Source: an uncultured Eubacteriales bacterium (GTDB lineage: Bacteria; Bacillota; Clostridia; UBA1381). Taken from it: a stretch of 9,174 nucleotides of DNA. This document shows, piece after piece, positions 1 to 6,783 of this stretch. The notes beneath the pieces are model-generated. The model was given only the letters and a program-made list of their open reading frames with translations, was not told where the DNA came from and ran no database searches. The stretch lies in NCBI GenBank assembly GCA_905199755.1, contig CAJKHT010000097.1, positions 1 to 9,174 of the forward strand, in the 5' to 3' direction. A program made the translations under genes and the position numbers. Position 1 is the stretch's first letter; every line of letters starts with the position of its first letter.

Positions 1-189
1 ACTGCCGTATACATTGAATTTTGTAAATTCCTCGCCCGATAAATGGTCTGACAGCTTTATCGGATAACCCGCAGCATCGGCATGCGGTATTGATTTTTGC
101 TTTAACTCCCCCGAAATCAAATTACCTGCTTTTTCGGCAATTTCATTCTTTAACTCCTGCGTGATTTTTTTTGATGTGTTAAATCCCAT
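1..189 (-). CDS. N-terminal part of an unrecognised protein (runs off the left edge)
   Basis: The frame opens with ATG at 189-187 and stays open to position 1, giving 63 residues that begin MGFNTSKKITQELKNEIAEK and end at ...EEFTKFTVYGS. The start has AAAGGGG (200-206) ten bases upstream, formed from the Lys-Gly codons at the end of the previous gene, whose stop is 4 bases away. The first 35 or so residues look helical and charged; a loop-like region with Pro, Asp and Gly follows. No family is recognised. The position after the fibre and small beta protein makes it part of the same late operon, perhaps another tail, baseplate or lysis-region gene. Too little is visible for a function. Confidence 0.7.
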   Translation of the reverse strand, partial: MGFNTSKKITQELKNEIAEKAGNLISGELKQKSIPHADAAGYPIKLSDHLSGEEFTKFNVYGS

Positions 190-193
190 GAAA

Positions 194-484
194 TCACCAC
201 CCCTTTACCGTTATACATATATTCCCTGCCGCTTCTGCTTTAATATACACCTTGCTTGAAATGGCATATGCAGAGCGATACCCGTTATATGCTCCGCCAT
301 CCGGAATCGTTAAATAATTCCCCACATTTTCACTCTGTGTAAACTCTCCCGTTGAATTGACAAATATGTTGCCCTCTGTGTTGTTGCATATATCAACGGC
401 TGTTGATGTCTCATACGCAATACAATAAACATTTCCGGCTTCTGCCGAAACAGTCAATTCATTTTGTCCGTTAATTGTTAACAT
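194..484 (-). CDS. Small beta-rich protein downstream of the fibre, function unknown
   Basis: A 96-residue protein I do not recognise. A strong AAGGAGG site (493-499), 8 bases from the ATG, supports expression, and the gene is tightly packed after the fibre stop (18-base gap). The sequence is rich in Thr, Ser, Asn, Gly and alternating hydrophobics, as expected of an all-beta fold, with no signal peptide or membrane segment. The two ends carry a similar motif: VSAEAGNVYCI at residues 12-22 and IKAEAAGNICI at 81-91, suggesting paired strands or an internal pseudo-repeat. Three Cys are present. Its place next to the fibre suggests an accessory fibre, cap or decoration protein, or a fibre assembly partner, but nothing in the sequence decides this. 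Confidence 0.8.
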   Translation of the reverse strand: MLTINGQNELTVSAEAGNVYCIAYETSTAVDICNNTEGNIFVNSTGEFTQSENVGNYLTIPDGGAYNGYRSAYAISSKVYIKAEAAGNICITVKGW

Positions 485-502
485 TCTGTTTGCCTCCTTA
501 TA

Positions 503-1753
503 TTATTCTTTGATTAGATATTGCGTTTTCGGAATGCTGGTAGTCCAAATATCACTGTCACCTTTTGTAACATAGAACGTGTTACTTCCATTCTGGCTGT
601 AAATAGTGGCTTTAACGTGAAATGTAAAAGTATCCTTTGTTGTCTTTTCTATATGGTCTTTGATTGAGAAAGAAGCATTGTAATTGAGAAGTCCGGTACC
701 TGTGACACCATTGTTTGCTAATGCGCTCGCAGAAAGCGTAACTCCTGAAAACGTTATTGTTATATCTGCATGGGACCGATAATAATTGTCTGATTTTTTG
801 GGAGTAAAGTTAAATGAAACCTCAATAGTCCTCGGATATCCGCCTATGCCGGAAATCACTACATCTTCATTAACAAGCGTATACCCCTCTCTAAATTCAC
901 CTGTCTTGTCTTCCCCGATATTGATTGATACATATTCATCGGTATTATCGCATATATTGGATTTCTCTATCATTTCCGCAAATTCTTTGAACATCTCTGT
1001 TTTACTTTGATTCGTGACCTTTCCAAGACCTATCTGAGCTGCAGTCACATTATGCGGATTATTCTTTTTTGAGACATGTTCAACAGCCTCAGACCACTTT
1101 GCAACGGTTGATGAATCTATATTATCTAGTATTGCTAAGTTTTTATGCGAATGATTTTTTCCGATGCCGTCTTTTATATTATCAATCATAGACTGATCTA
1201 TCATATCCAGCTGTTTTTTATTCGTAAAGCCCACCTGTTCCGCCGTAACCTTATGAGGGTTTGAATGATTTTCGGTATGATTTCTTAAAGCTTGTATACT
1301 TGCCTGTGAAGTGTCCGAAACATCAATAATTAAATCCTGTGCATTTCCTATCGCCGTATATATGTCAATTTCCTGTGTGGTAATTACCGTACCGCTATAG
1401 CTTTTCAGAAAATCCGCATAAGCGCCGTAATTACAATATGCATACAGTATTTCCCCCTCATCGGGATCGGTTGCCATAATACCTATTTCACGCAGAAAAT
1501 AATCCTCTGAAGCGGTCTCAATCTGAACAGTCAGTTTTGTTTTTCCGTCACCGATTATTTCATAAGATTTAATCGATGTGTCAACTGATATTTCGTTCTT
1601 TAATGCCGCAATGTCAAGCGCAGTTTCATCTTCCGACAAATACCCGGTACCGATTGCAATTCTGCTGATTTTTAAGCTTGCCTCGTCATGCTGTATTTTA
1701 CCGTATAACTTTAAACCTTTTAATGTCAGGTTCATTACCCCGTTATTGTCCAT
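503..1753 (-). CDS. Tail fibre protein with DUF3751-type N-terminus
   Basis: A 416-residue fibre subunit that contacts the host surface. Residues about 7-150 match the phage tail-collar fibre N-terminal domain (DUF3751): an 'ISRIAIGTGYLSEDETALD' stretch (about 30-48), a 'LTVQIETASEDYFLREIGIM' stretch (about 74-93), then Tyr-Ala-Tyr-Cys-Asn-Tyr-Gly. This domain anchors the fibre to the baseplate through gpI. The shaft has two NPHxVTxxQ[VI]G modules at 165-175 and 232-242 and a NHSHKNLAILDNI module at 200-212, all common in modular phage fibres. Residues from about 265 onwards form a beta-rich C-terminal region of unknown fold, probably receptor binding. No collagen-like Gly-X-Y repeat or chaperone domain is visible. 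The ATG at 1753 has AAAGGGG 13 bases upstream, slightly long spacing; the alternative ATG at residue 7 has no well-placed site. The start is 3 bases downstream of the gpI stop. Confidence 0.9.
   Translation of the reverse strand: MDNNGVMNLTLKGLKLYGKIQHDEASLKISRIAIGTGYLSEDETALDIAALKNEISVDTSIKSYEIIGDGKTKLTVQIETASEDYFLREIGIMATDPDEGEILYAYCNYGAYADFLKSYSGTVITTQEIDIYTAIGNAQDLIIDVSDTSQASIQALRNHTENHSNPHKVTAEQVGFTNKKQLDMIDQSMIDNIKDGIGKNHSHKNLAILDNIDSSTVAKWSEAVEHVSKKNNPHNVTAAQIGLGKVTNQSKTEMFKEFAEMIEKSNICDNTDEYVSINIGEDKTGEFREGYTLVNEDVVISGIGGYPRTIEVSFNFTPKKSDNYYRSHADITITFSGVTLSASALANNGVTGTGLLNYNASFSIKDHIEKTTKDTFTFHVKATIYSQNGSNTFYVTKGDSDIWTTSIPKTQYLIKE
1028..1060 (-). repeat. Second NPHxVTxxQxG module of the tail fibre
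   Basis: Encodes NPHNVTAAQIG, fibre residues 232-242, followed by LGKVTNQSK as in many phage fibres. Everything distal to it is unlike common fibre modules and is the likely specificity region. Confidence 0.8.
1229..1261 (-). repeat. First NPHxVTxxQxG module of the tail fibre
   Basis: Encodes NPHKVTAEQVG, fibre residues 165-175, preceded by a His/Asn-rich NHTENHS. A second copy is at 1028-1060. This module is widespread in phage fibre shafts, where it marks boundaries at which domains are swapped between phages. Confidence 0.8.
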
Positions 1754-1756
1754 AAA

Positions 1757-2356
1757 TTAATAAAATCCCCTTTCCGAATCCGGCACTTGCCCGGCCGGGA
1801 CAACCATTTTTTTATAAACCTTTACCGCTCTCATGGCAATATTTATATTATTTACCGCATCTCTTGAAAACTCTGCTTGTTCAAGCTTTGCACGTTTGGG
1901 CTTTATTTCCGAAATTTTATCAACAAAAAGCTCTGAACCATATTGTGTAATCGGTGAATTATGTGTAGACTTTACCTGTGTTTTAAAGAAATACGGCTGT
2001 CCTCCGTATTCATACCACTCAAGCACTTTTCCGTTACCAAACGCGGCTGACAGCAAGGTATTAACAGAGGAAGCTGTTCCGATTTGCCTGTTATTTACAA
2101 AAGCCGCGGCAATAATAGAACGTTTATGCTCAACCGACATATTGCTGTTATAAAAAGGACAGTCCAATTCTGCCGCCATTATATCAAGCATTACGGGGTT
2201 TGCCCCCTCAATATTTCCCCAAAACAATACCGCACTGAATCTGTCATAAAAATCTGCTGTCAAGCTTGCGATTGCCGCCGATAAAGCCTTTTTATCGGAC
2301 GTTTTAAATGTAAAGGGCAGTAAATCAAGTATTGTCGTTTCACGTATTTTTTTCAC
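1757..2356 (-). CDS. Baseplate tail protein I (P2 gpI family)
   Basis: A 199-residue protein of the P2 gpI family (Tail_P2_I), which sits at the edge of the baseplate and helps connect the wedges to the tail fibre. Visible hallmarks are an N-terminal helix region with Phe-Tyr-Asp-Arg-Phe near residue 36-40, a 'NPVMLDIMAAELDCPFYNS' stretch at 53-71 that corresponds to the 'P..LLPWLA..L' part of gpI, and the NRQIGTASSVNTLLSAAFGN segment at 89-108 followed by VLEWYEYGGQPYFFKTQV (111-128), matching the classic 'H.KGT..A...AL..LG...EI.EWWE' block. Length is close to P2 gpI (about 176 residues). It starts at GTG, with a strong AAGGAGG site. In P2-like phages gpI normally follows gpW and gpJ and precedes the fibre; here the fibre follows as expected but the spike gene comes directly before it. 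Confidence 0.9.
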   Translation of the reverse strand: MKKIRETTILDLLPFTFKTSDKKALSAAIASLTADFYDRFSAVLFWGNIEGANPVMLDIMAAELDCPFYNSNMSVEHKRSIIAAAFVNNRQIGTASSVNTLLSAAFGNGKVLEWYEYGGQPYFFKTQVKSTHNSPITQYGSELFVDKISEIKPKRAKLEQAEFSRDAVNNINIAMRAVKVYKKMVVPAGQVPDSERGFY

Positions 2357-2358
2357 AC

Positions 2359-2739
2359 TTACTCCTCCTTTCGAATTATATTTACATTATCGGCTTTTAT
2401 TGTTATGGTTCCGCCTTTATATCGAATGTACGAATCACTCGCAAACTGAATTTTGAAATCATTATTATCTGCCGTGATTTCGGTATTCCCTATCTTTTTG
2501 TAATAGCCTTTACATACCGTCGGAGGCTGATTATTGGAAAATAATTTACCCAAACATACACCGTTCCCGTATTCATCAAGTATTACGGCTACATATTCTC
2601 CAATTTCCGGAATGTTATATTCACAGTAAAGGAGCGGCAGCCAATCGGAAACGATATTGTCGTATTGAGGATACGTAACTTTTACACGTCCTCTTTGTTT
2701 ATCTGTTGATGAAATAAATCCTGTGCAATATCCGTTCAT
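2359..2739 (-). CDS. Short baseplate spike / assembly protein (gpV-like, OB-fold)
   Basis: A 126-residue protein resembling the OB-fold part of gpV/gp45-type spike proteins, which trimerise and cap the tail tube at the centre of the baseplate. Signature parts are RGRVKVTYPQYDNIVSDWLP (residues 16-35), the Pro-Glu-Ile-Gly-Glu-Tyr-Val-Ala-Val strand (44-52) and the Gly-Val-Cys-Leu-Gly-Lys-Leu-Phe-Ser strand leading to Pro-Pro at 72-73. The C-terminus (YKGGTITIKADNVNI, about 107-121) looks like the first turn of the usual beta-helix, then the protein stops. P2 gpV is about 211 residues. Here both the N-terminal lead and the long helix with its metal-binding His-x-His apex are missing. The ATG at 2739 has AAGGAG (2750-2755) ten bases upstream, just after the tape measure stop. 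The last three codons (Lys-Glu-Glu) form the next gene's ribosome binding site, so the end is intact rather than frameshifted. Confidence 0.85.
   Translation of the reverse strand: MNGYCTGFISSTDKQRGRVKVTYPQYDNIVSDWLPLLYCEYNIPEIGEYVAVILDEYGNGVCLGKLFSNNQPPTVCKGYYKKIGNTEITADNNDFKIQFASDSYIRYKGGTITIKADNVNIIRKEE
2364..2370 (-). promoter_or_regulatory. Ribosome binding site deciding the GTG start of the gpI gene
   Basis: AAGGAGG on the minus strand is 7 bases from the GTG at 2356-2354. It is formed by the Lys-Glu-Glu codons that end the spike gene, and the spike stop TAA is 2 bases before the GTG. This supports GTG as the true start and indicates coupled translation. Confidence 0.8.
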
Positions 2740-2757
2740 GATTTCTCCGCTCCTTTT

Positions 2758-5700
2758 TTAAAATGCCTTACGGCGCTTCTCCTGTTCGTATTCTTCCATA
2801 AACTCCTTAAAATCGGCAAATGTCATTTTTACCGCCTCGCGTATTGTTTCACGGTCTCCGCTGCCGTTAACGGTTATATTGGGTGAAAAGACTATCTGGC
2901 TGCTGTTCTCATTTTTACCGCTGTTTTTATTATCACTGCCGCCTCTAAGCCATTCACGCACACTTTCTATAACCCGTGACAGCATTCCGTTTTCGGCATA
3001 GTCCGAAGCTTCCCCGGCAGTCAGCACCTGCTCACCGGCATGCAGCTCCGCAATATAACCGTCATACGGAACACGCGTCAATCCGTTTTTGTGAGAGCCG
3101 TTTATATATTTCCTGCTTTGTGATGCAGGATAAACATTTGCACCTTTAGGCAGTGCGGTTATAACGTTTCTGCCCTCATAATAAAATCTGCTGCCGCTGT
3201 ATTCTATAACCTCACGCGGATCGGATACATTCTGGTCGTTAACCATGTAAACTCCGCCCGGTGCGTTTTTTATACCCTTTGCCACTTTCGGTACAGAACC
3301 GTTTGTAACAATATTTATCGTCACCGTCTTTGAGCTTGGCAATGAATTGATTGCGGATTTGATGCTGCTTGCCTTTGACTGTGCATTTCCCGATACGGAA
3401 ATATCGGTATTATGCAAAGTCGGAATACTGCTTATCGCATTTTTAACCGATGTAGCCTTTCCCGATATACCGTCTGTTGCCTGCATATTGACATTAACAG
3501 ACTGCGCGGCTGTTCCGGTAAAAATACTTTTTATTTTGCTGAAAATGCTCGTTTTAACGCTCTCAGCATTGATGTTTCCGGCATTAATATTAACATCTTG
3601 GGTAGCCTGCGCCGGCGGTGCGGTTGTTACCGCTCCGCTCGTTGCAGCATCTACACCCGATTGTATTCCCGATGTATCAACAGTCCCGGTATTTACATTC
3701 ACGTCTTCCGTCACCTCGGCGGCATACGCTGTCGGACCGGCAAACAGATTATGTAATGCATTACCTACAAATGCAAAAAATCCTCCCGTTTTCACATTTC
3801 CCGGCTTTATATCCGCATCGGCTGATACTTCCGACGTATTATCCGCCCCCTCGGTAGCATTTTTTACCGCTTCATCAACGCTGTTTTCAAACTCGCTTGT
3901 GTCGGTATTTCCTGCTTCTACCTTCGTATCAACCTTAACATTATAGCCGTTGACACCTGTCGCGCCCTCCAGAATTGTCTGTGATAATTCTCCGCCGAGC
4001 GATTTCAGTTTATCAAGTATATCTGTGCGTCCTGCCTGAGCCAACTGATCACCGAGCAGACGCAGCCCCGCAACTTTATCTCCGCTTGCCGCTCCTACTA
4101 CATTTGCATTATGCAAACCTTCAAGGAGTGACTGCGGTATTTCCGCTCCTGCCTGCTCCAGTGCCGATTTCAGCTGATAAGAATTATTGACCTCATCTGC
4201 CATTCCCGCATACATTTCCGAAATGGCTTTTCTTGATGTTTTATCAAGTCCGAAATCCTGCGATTGTACGATTCTCAGCATTGCTGTAGGATCGATTACA
4301 CCGCTTGCATCTGTTCCCGATATGTCAATATCCTTGACAAAATCATTATAAAAGCTTTGTATCTGCGGCTTTGCCGTGTCAAATTCATTTTTATATGCGG
4401 AGGTAATACCGTCAACCGATATTTCAATACCTTTAACATGTGCGGTAAAGCGTTCGGTCTGGAAAGCACGTTCAATCTCCGCTTTAACCTTTTCTTTGTA
4501 ATCATTAAGAGTTCCTGTAAAACCGTTATCCAATGCTTCCTGCGGAATTTTCGTTAAAAGGTTTACCGCTGCAATCTGCTCAATCTGTGCATCTTTGAGC
4601 GATGTTTCCTTATTGCTTATCCATTCGGATATTTGAGACTGAAGATTTTTAAAGCTTTCCGCATCAAGACTTGAAAAATCAAAGTCAAGCTTAAGCGCCT
4701 CAAGCTTTGCTTCCGCTTTTGCATTGGTAAGCTGCTGTGTAAGGTTTGCGATTTTCTGCTGCATTGCGGCAATTGTATCCGCTTCATCCGCCGTAAGCAA
4801 TCCGTCCGAAAGCGCCTCCATTACATAGTTTGCCATTTCAGTACCGAGTGCGGTCAATTCTGCCGTTGAACCCTCGTAAATGCTGTTGATAATCGTTCCC
4901 ATTTCTGCCTGCAGCGAAGGAGTACCCGCCAGCAATTCCAATGACAAGTTTAAGCTGTAGCGCTGCTGTTCCACTGCCGAAATTGCACTTTGAATAAATG
5001 TATCAACCTGAGTTCTGTAATCACCCATTTCTTTATCCGAAAGCTTCAGCCCGATACCCACTTTCCAGTTATATTTTTCAAGCGCTTCCGTTGCAGTGTT
5101 CATAGCACTTAGGGAATCTCCCACTTTTTCAAACTGCTGTGATATTTTATCCGCACGGCTGAGTGTTGAATTTGAGAAAAGACTTTCAACTACCTGTGAA
5201 CATTCCTTTGCCGACAAAGATATATTTCCAAAGTGTTCATTCAGATTATTTGCAATTTTTTCCTTTTGCACTTTTTTATATATCATTACACCTGCCGCCA
5301 CCGCTGCTATCGCGGCAACCGCCAATCCTGCCGGAGAAACTAAAGCCGTCAATGCCGCACGCATACTTCCCGATGCCGCAACAATTCCCGTAGCGCCCTT
5401 AGGTACTTTCTTCATTGCTCCGGTGAGAATTTTATAAGATGTTGACACTGCATTTGCGGCAGATACCGCTTTCCCGGTAAGAGCTACCGCCGCATAAGCG
5501 CTGCCTATTCCCGTAAGAATGGTTTTAATTCCGCTCCAATGAGATTTTATAAAGCCCGCACCCTTTGAAGATACATCTATAACCTTTTGTATCCCGTTTG
5601 ACACTTTTTCGGTCATTTCCGGCATATAATCCGCAAACGATTTTATGGCGCTTGTTGCCTGCGGTGAAAATCTCTCCACCAAAGAAATTCTGAAATCATC

Positions 5701-6753
5701 CAATGCGGACTGCGCCACAAGTATCGCGGCATCAAGAGTATCAGTACGAACATCGTAAAAATCATCGAGAGCACCGTCACAGTTTTGAAATGCATCACGC
5801 AGTGAATATATTTCCCTTTTGCCGTCCGCCGCCGCATCCGTAAAGCCTGCCATTATTTTCGCCATGCTGTCAACATGAGACTTGCCGCCAATCATCTGAT
5901 ATGTAAGATTTCGCTGTTCGTCCGTCATGCCGGCAGTCTTATCGGAAATATCCTGAAACACATCAACTATCGACCGCGCCGCTCCGTTACTGTCATACAT
6001 TGACACTCCGAGCTTTGCCATTGCCGCCGCCGAATCGCCGCTTTTTTTCTGCATATTGACAAGTATTGCGTTCAATGCTGTTCCGGCTTCACTGCCTTTT
6101 GTACCTCTGTTTGCAAGTACACCTAAAACCGCCGCTCCGTCCTCAATCGGTGCATGCAAATTTTTTAATACTCCGCCCACACCCAAGTATGCCTCCTGAA
6201 GCTGCATTGCTGTTTGATTGGATTTATTGTTCGCCGCCACGGAAACATCTAAATAATGATTGAGGTCATTTATTCCCAAGCCTAAGTTTGCCATACTGTC
6301 AGTTACGAGGTCTGACGTGGTCGCAAGGTCTGTTTCGGTTGCCGCCGAAAGCTTAAGCACCGGCATTAAAGCTGTTGTACTGTCATCTACGGACCACCCT
6401 GCCAATGCCATATAACCTAAAGCGTCTGCAGCTTCCTTTGCGGTTTTAACGGTAGCTTTTCCGGCATCACGCGCCGCCTTATCCAGTTTCTGATATTCTT
6501 CAGTGCCTGCCGCCACTCCTGCAATTGCCGCCGTGTTGTTTATGGAAGACTGATATTCTCTGTAGGTTTGTACGGAGTCTGCAACAAAATCTTTGATTTT
6601 TACAGCCGCAAACACGCCCGCAATGCCTGCCGCTATTTTCCCGGAAAAACTGTTTAAGCCTCCCAATTGACTCTGCGCATTATTGATTGCCGCCCCTAAA
6701 GAGCCGTCAATTTTTCCGCCGATTTTAATTGCAAGTTCAAGTTCCTTTCCCAT
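2758..6753 (-). CDS. Tail tape measure protein
   Basis: A 1331-residue protein that sets tail length and is threaded through the tube before ejection. Residues about 60-300 form the conserved TP901/PhageMin_Tail core (SINNTAAIAGVAAG, then ALGYMALAGWSVDDSTTALM, LANRGTKGSEAGTALNAILV, YQMIGGKSHVDSMAK). Hydrophobic, Ala/Gly-rich stretches lie at about 407-433 and 470-491 (GLAVAAIAAVAAGVMIY), the second a good membrane-inserting candidate. A heptad-like helical segment (MQQKIANLTQQLTNAKAEAK) lies near 660-685. Residues about 938-1164 are seven degenerate repeats, listed separately. Near residues 1220-1250 is NGLTRVPYDGYIAELHAGEQ followed by VLTAGEA, a C-terminal signature common in Firmicutes tape measures. 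By the rule of about 0.15 nm per residue the tail would be near 200 nm long. No peptidase or lysozyme domain is visible. The start is supported by GGGAGGA 10 bases upstream of the ATG. Confidence 0.95.
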   Translation of the reverse strand: MGKELELAIKIGGKIDGSLGAAINNAQSQLGGLNSFSGKIAAGIAGVFAAVKIKDFVADSVQTYREYQSSINNTAAIAGVAAGTEEYQKLDKAARDAGKATVKTAKEAADALGYMALAGWSVDDSTTALMPVLKLSAATETDLATTSDLVTDSMANLGLGINDLNHYLDVSVAANNKSNQTAMQLQEAYLGVGGVLKNLHAPIEDGAAVLGVLANRGTKGSEAGTALNAILVNMQKKSGDSAAAMAKLGVSMYDSNGAARSIVDVFQDISDKTAGMTDEQRNLTYQMIGGKSHVDSMAKIMAGFTDAAADGKREIYSLRDAFQNCDGALDDFYDVRTDTLDAAILVAQSALDDFRISLVERFSPQATSAIKSFADYMPEMTEKVSNGIQKVIDVSSKGAGFIKSHWSGIKTILTGIGSAYAAVALTGKAVSAANAVSTSYKILTGAMKKVPKGATGIVAASGSMRAALTALVSPAGLAVAAIAAVAAGVMIYKKVQKEKIANNLNEHFGNISLSAKECSQVVESLFSNSTLSRADKISQQFEKVGDSLSAMNTATEALEKYNWKVGIGLKLSDKEMGDYRTQVDTFIQSAISAVEQQRYSLNLSLELLAGTPSLQAEMGTIINSIYEGSTAELTALGTEMANYVMEALSDGLLTADEADTIAAMQQKIANLTQQLTNAKAEAKLEALKLDFDFSSLDAESFKNLQSQISEWISNKETSLKDAQIEQIAAVNLLTKIPQEALDNGFTGTLNDYKEKVKAEIERAFQTERFTAHVKGIEISVDGITSAYKNEFDTAKPQIQSFYNDFVKDIDISGTDASGVIDPTAMLRIVQSQDFGLDKTSRKAISEMYAGMADEVNNSYQLKSALEQAGAEIPQSLLEGLHNANVVGAASGDKVAGLRLLGDQLAQAGRTDILDKLKSLGGELSQTILEGATGVNGYNVKVDTKVEAGNTDTSEFENSVDEAVKNATEGADNTSEVSADADIKPGNVKTGGFFAFVGNALHNLFAGPTAYAAEVTEDVNVNTGTVDTSGIQSGVDAATSGAVTTAPPAQATQDVNINAGNINAESVKTSIFSKIKSIFTGTAAQSVNVNMQATDGISGKATSVKNAISSIPTLHNTDISVSGNAQSKASSIKSAINSLPSSKTVTINIVTNGSVPKVAKGIKNAPGGVYMVNDQNVSDPREVIEYSGSRFYYEGRNVITALPKGANVYPASQSRKYINGSHKNGLTRVPYDGYIAELHAGEQVLTAGEASDYAENGMLSRVIESVREWLRGGSDNKNSGKNENSSQIVFSPNITVNGSGDRETIREAVKMTFADFKEFMEEYEQEKRRKAF
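3262..3942 (-). repeat. Seven degenerate strand-helix repeats inside the tape measure protein
   Basis: By eye the protein cycles through units of about 25-38 residues, each opening with a short alternating-hydrophobic strand, usually with a Gly-Asn or similar turn, and then a Ser/Ala/Lys-rich helical segment. The unit openings are KVDTKVEAGNTDTSEF, EVSADADIKPGNVKTG, EVTEDVNVNTGTVDTSGI, QATQDVNINAGNINAES, QSVNVNMQATDGISGKATS, NTDISVSGNAQSKASSI and TVTINIVTNGSVPKVAKGI. Units 5 and 6 also share a 'S.[IV]K[NS]AI[NS]S[IL]P' helix end. The repeats are too diverged to be recent DNA duplications, and no long exact DNA repeat was noticed. Confidence 0.6.
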
Positions 6754-6783
6754 ATTATAAAAGTCCTCCCTTGCATTTACATA

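Noticed and set aside
485..502. A possible terminator or promoter in the gap between fibre and the 96-residue gene
   Set aside because: The 18 bases hold only the AAGGAGG ribosome binding site and AT-rich spacer, with no inverted repeat.
1790..1799. A perfect 10-base palindrome CCCGGCCGGG, a local GC island that could suggest a terminator or protein binding site
   Set aside because: It encodes Pro-Ala-Gly inside the gpI gene, is not followed by a T-run in the transcription direction, and has no loop, so it is not a convincing terminator.
3347..3946. A 199-codon open frame on the plus strand, opposite the tape measure repeats
   Set aside because: It is a mirror of the Ala/Thr/Val/Asn-rich repeat region. 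It lacks a ribosome binding site and a promoter, would be a shapeless hydrophobic protein, and opposes the direction of every real gene.
4296..4505. A 69-codon minus-strand frame inside the tape measure
   Set aside because: It is an out-of-frame shadow of the long tape measure gene, with no ribosome binding site.
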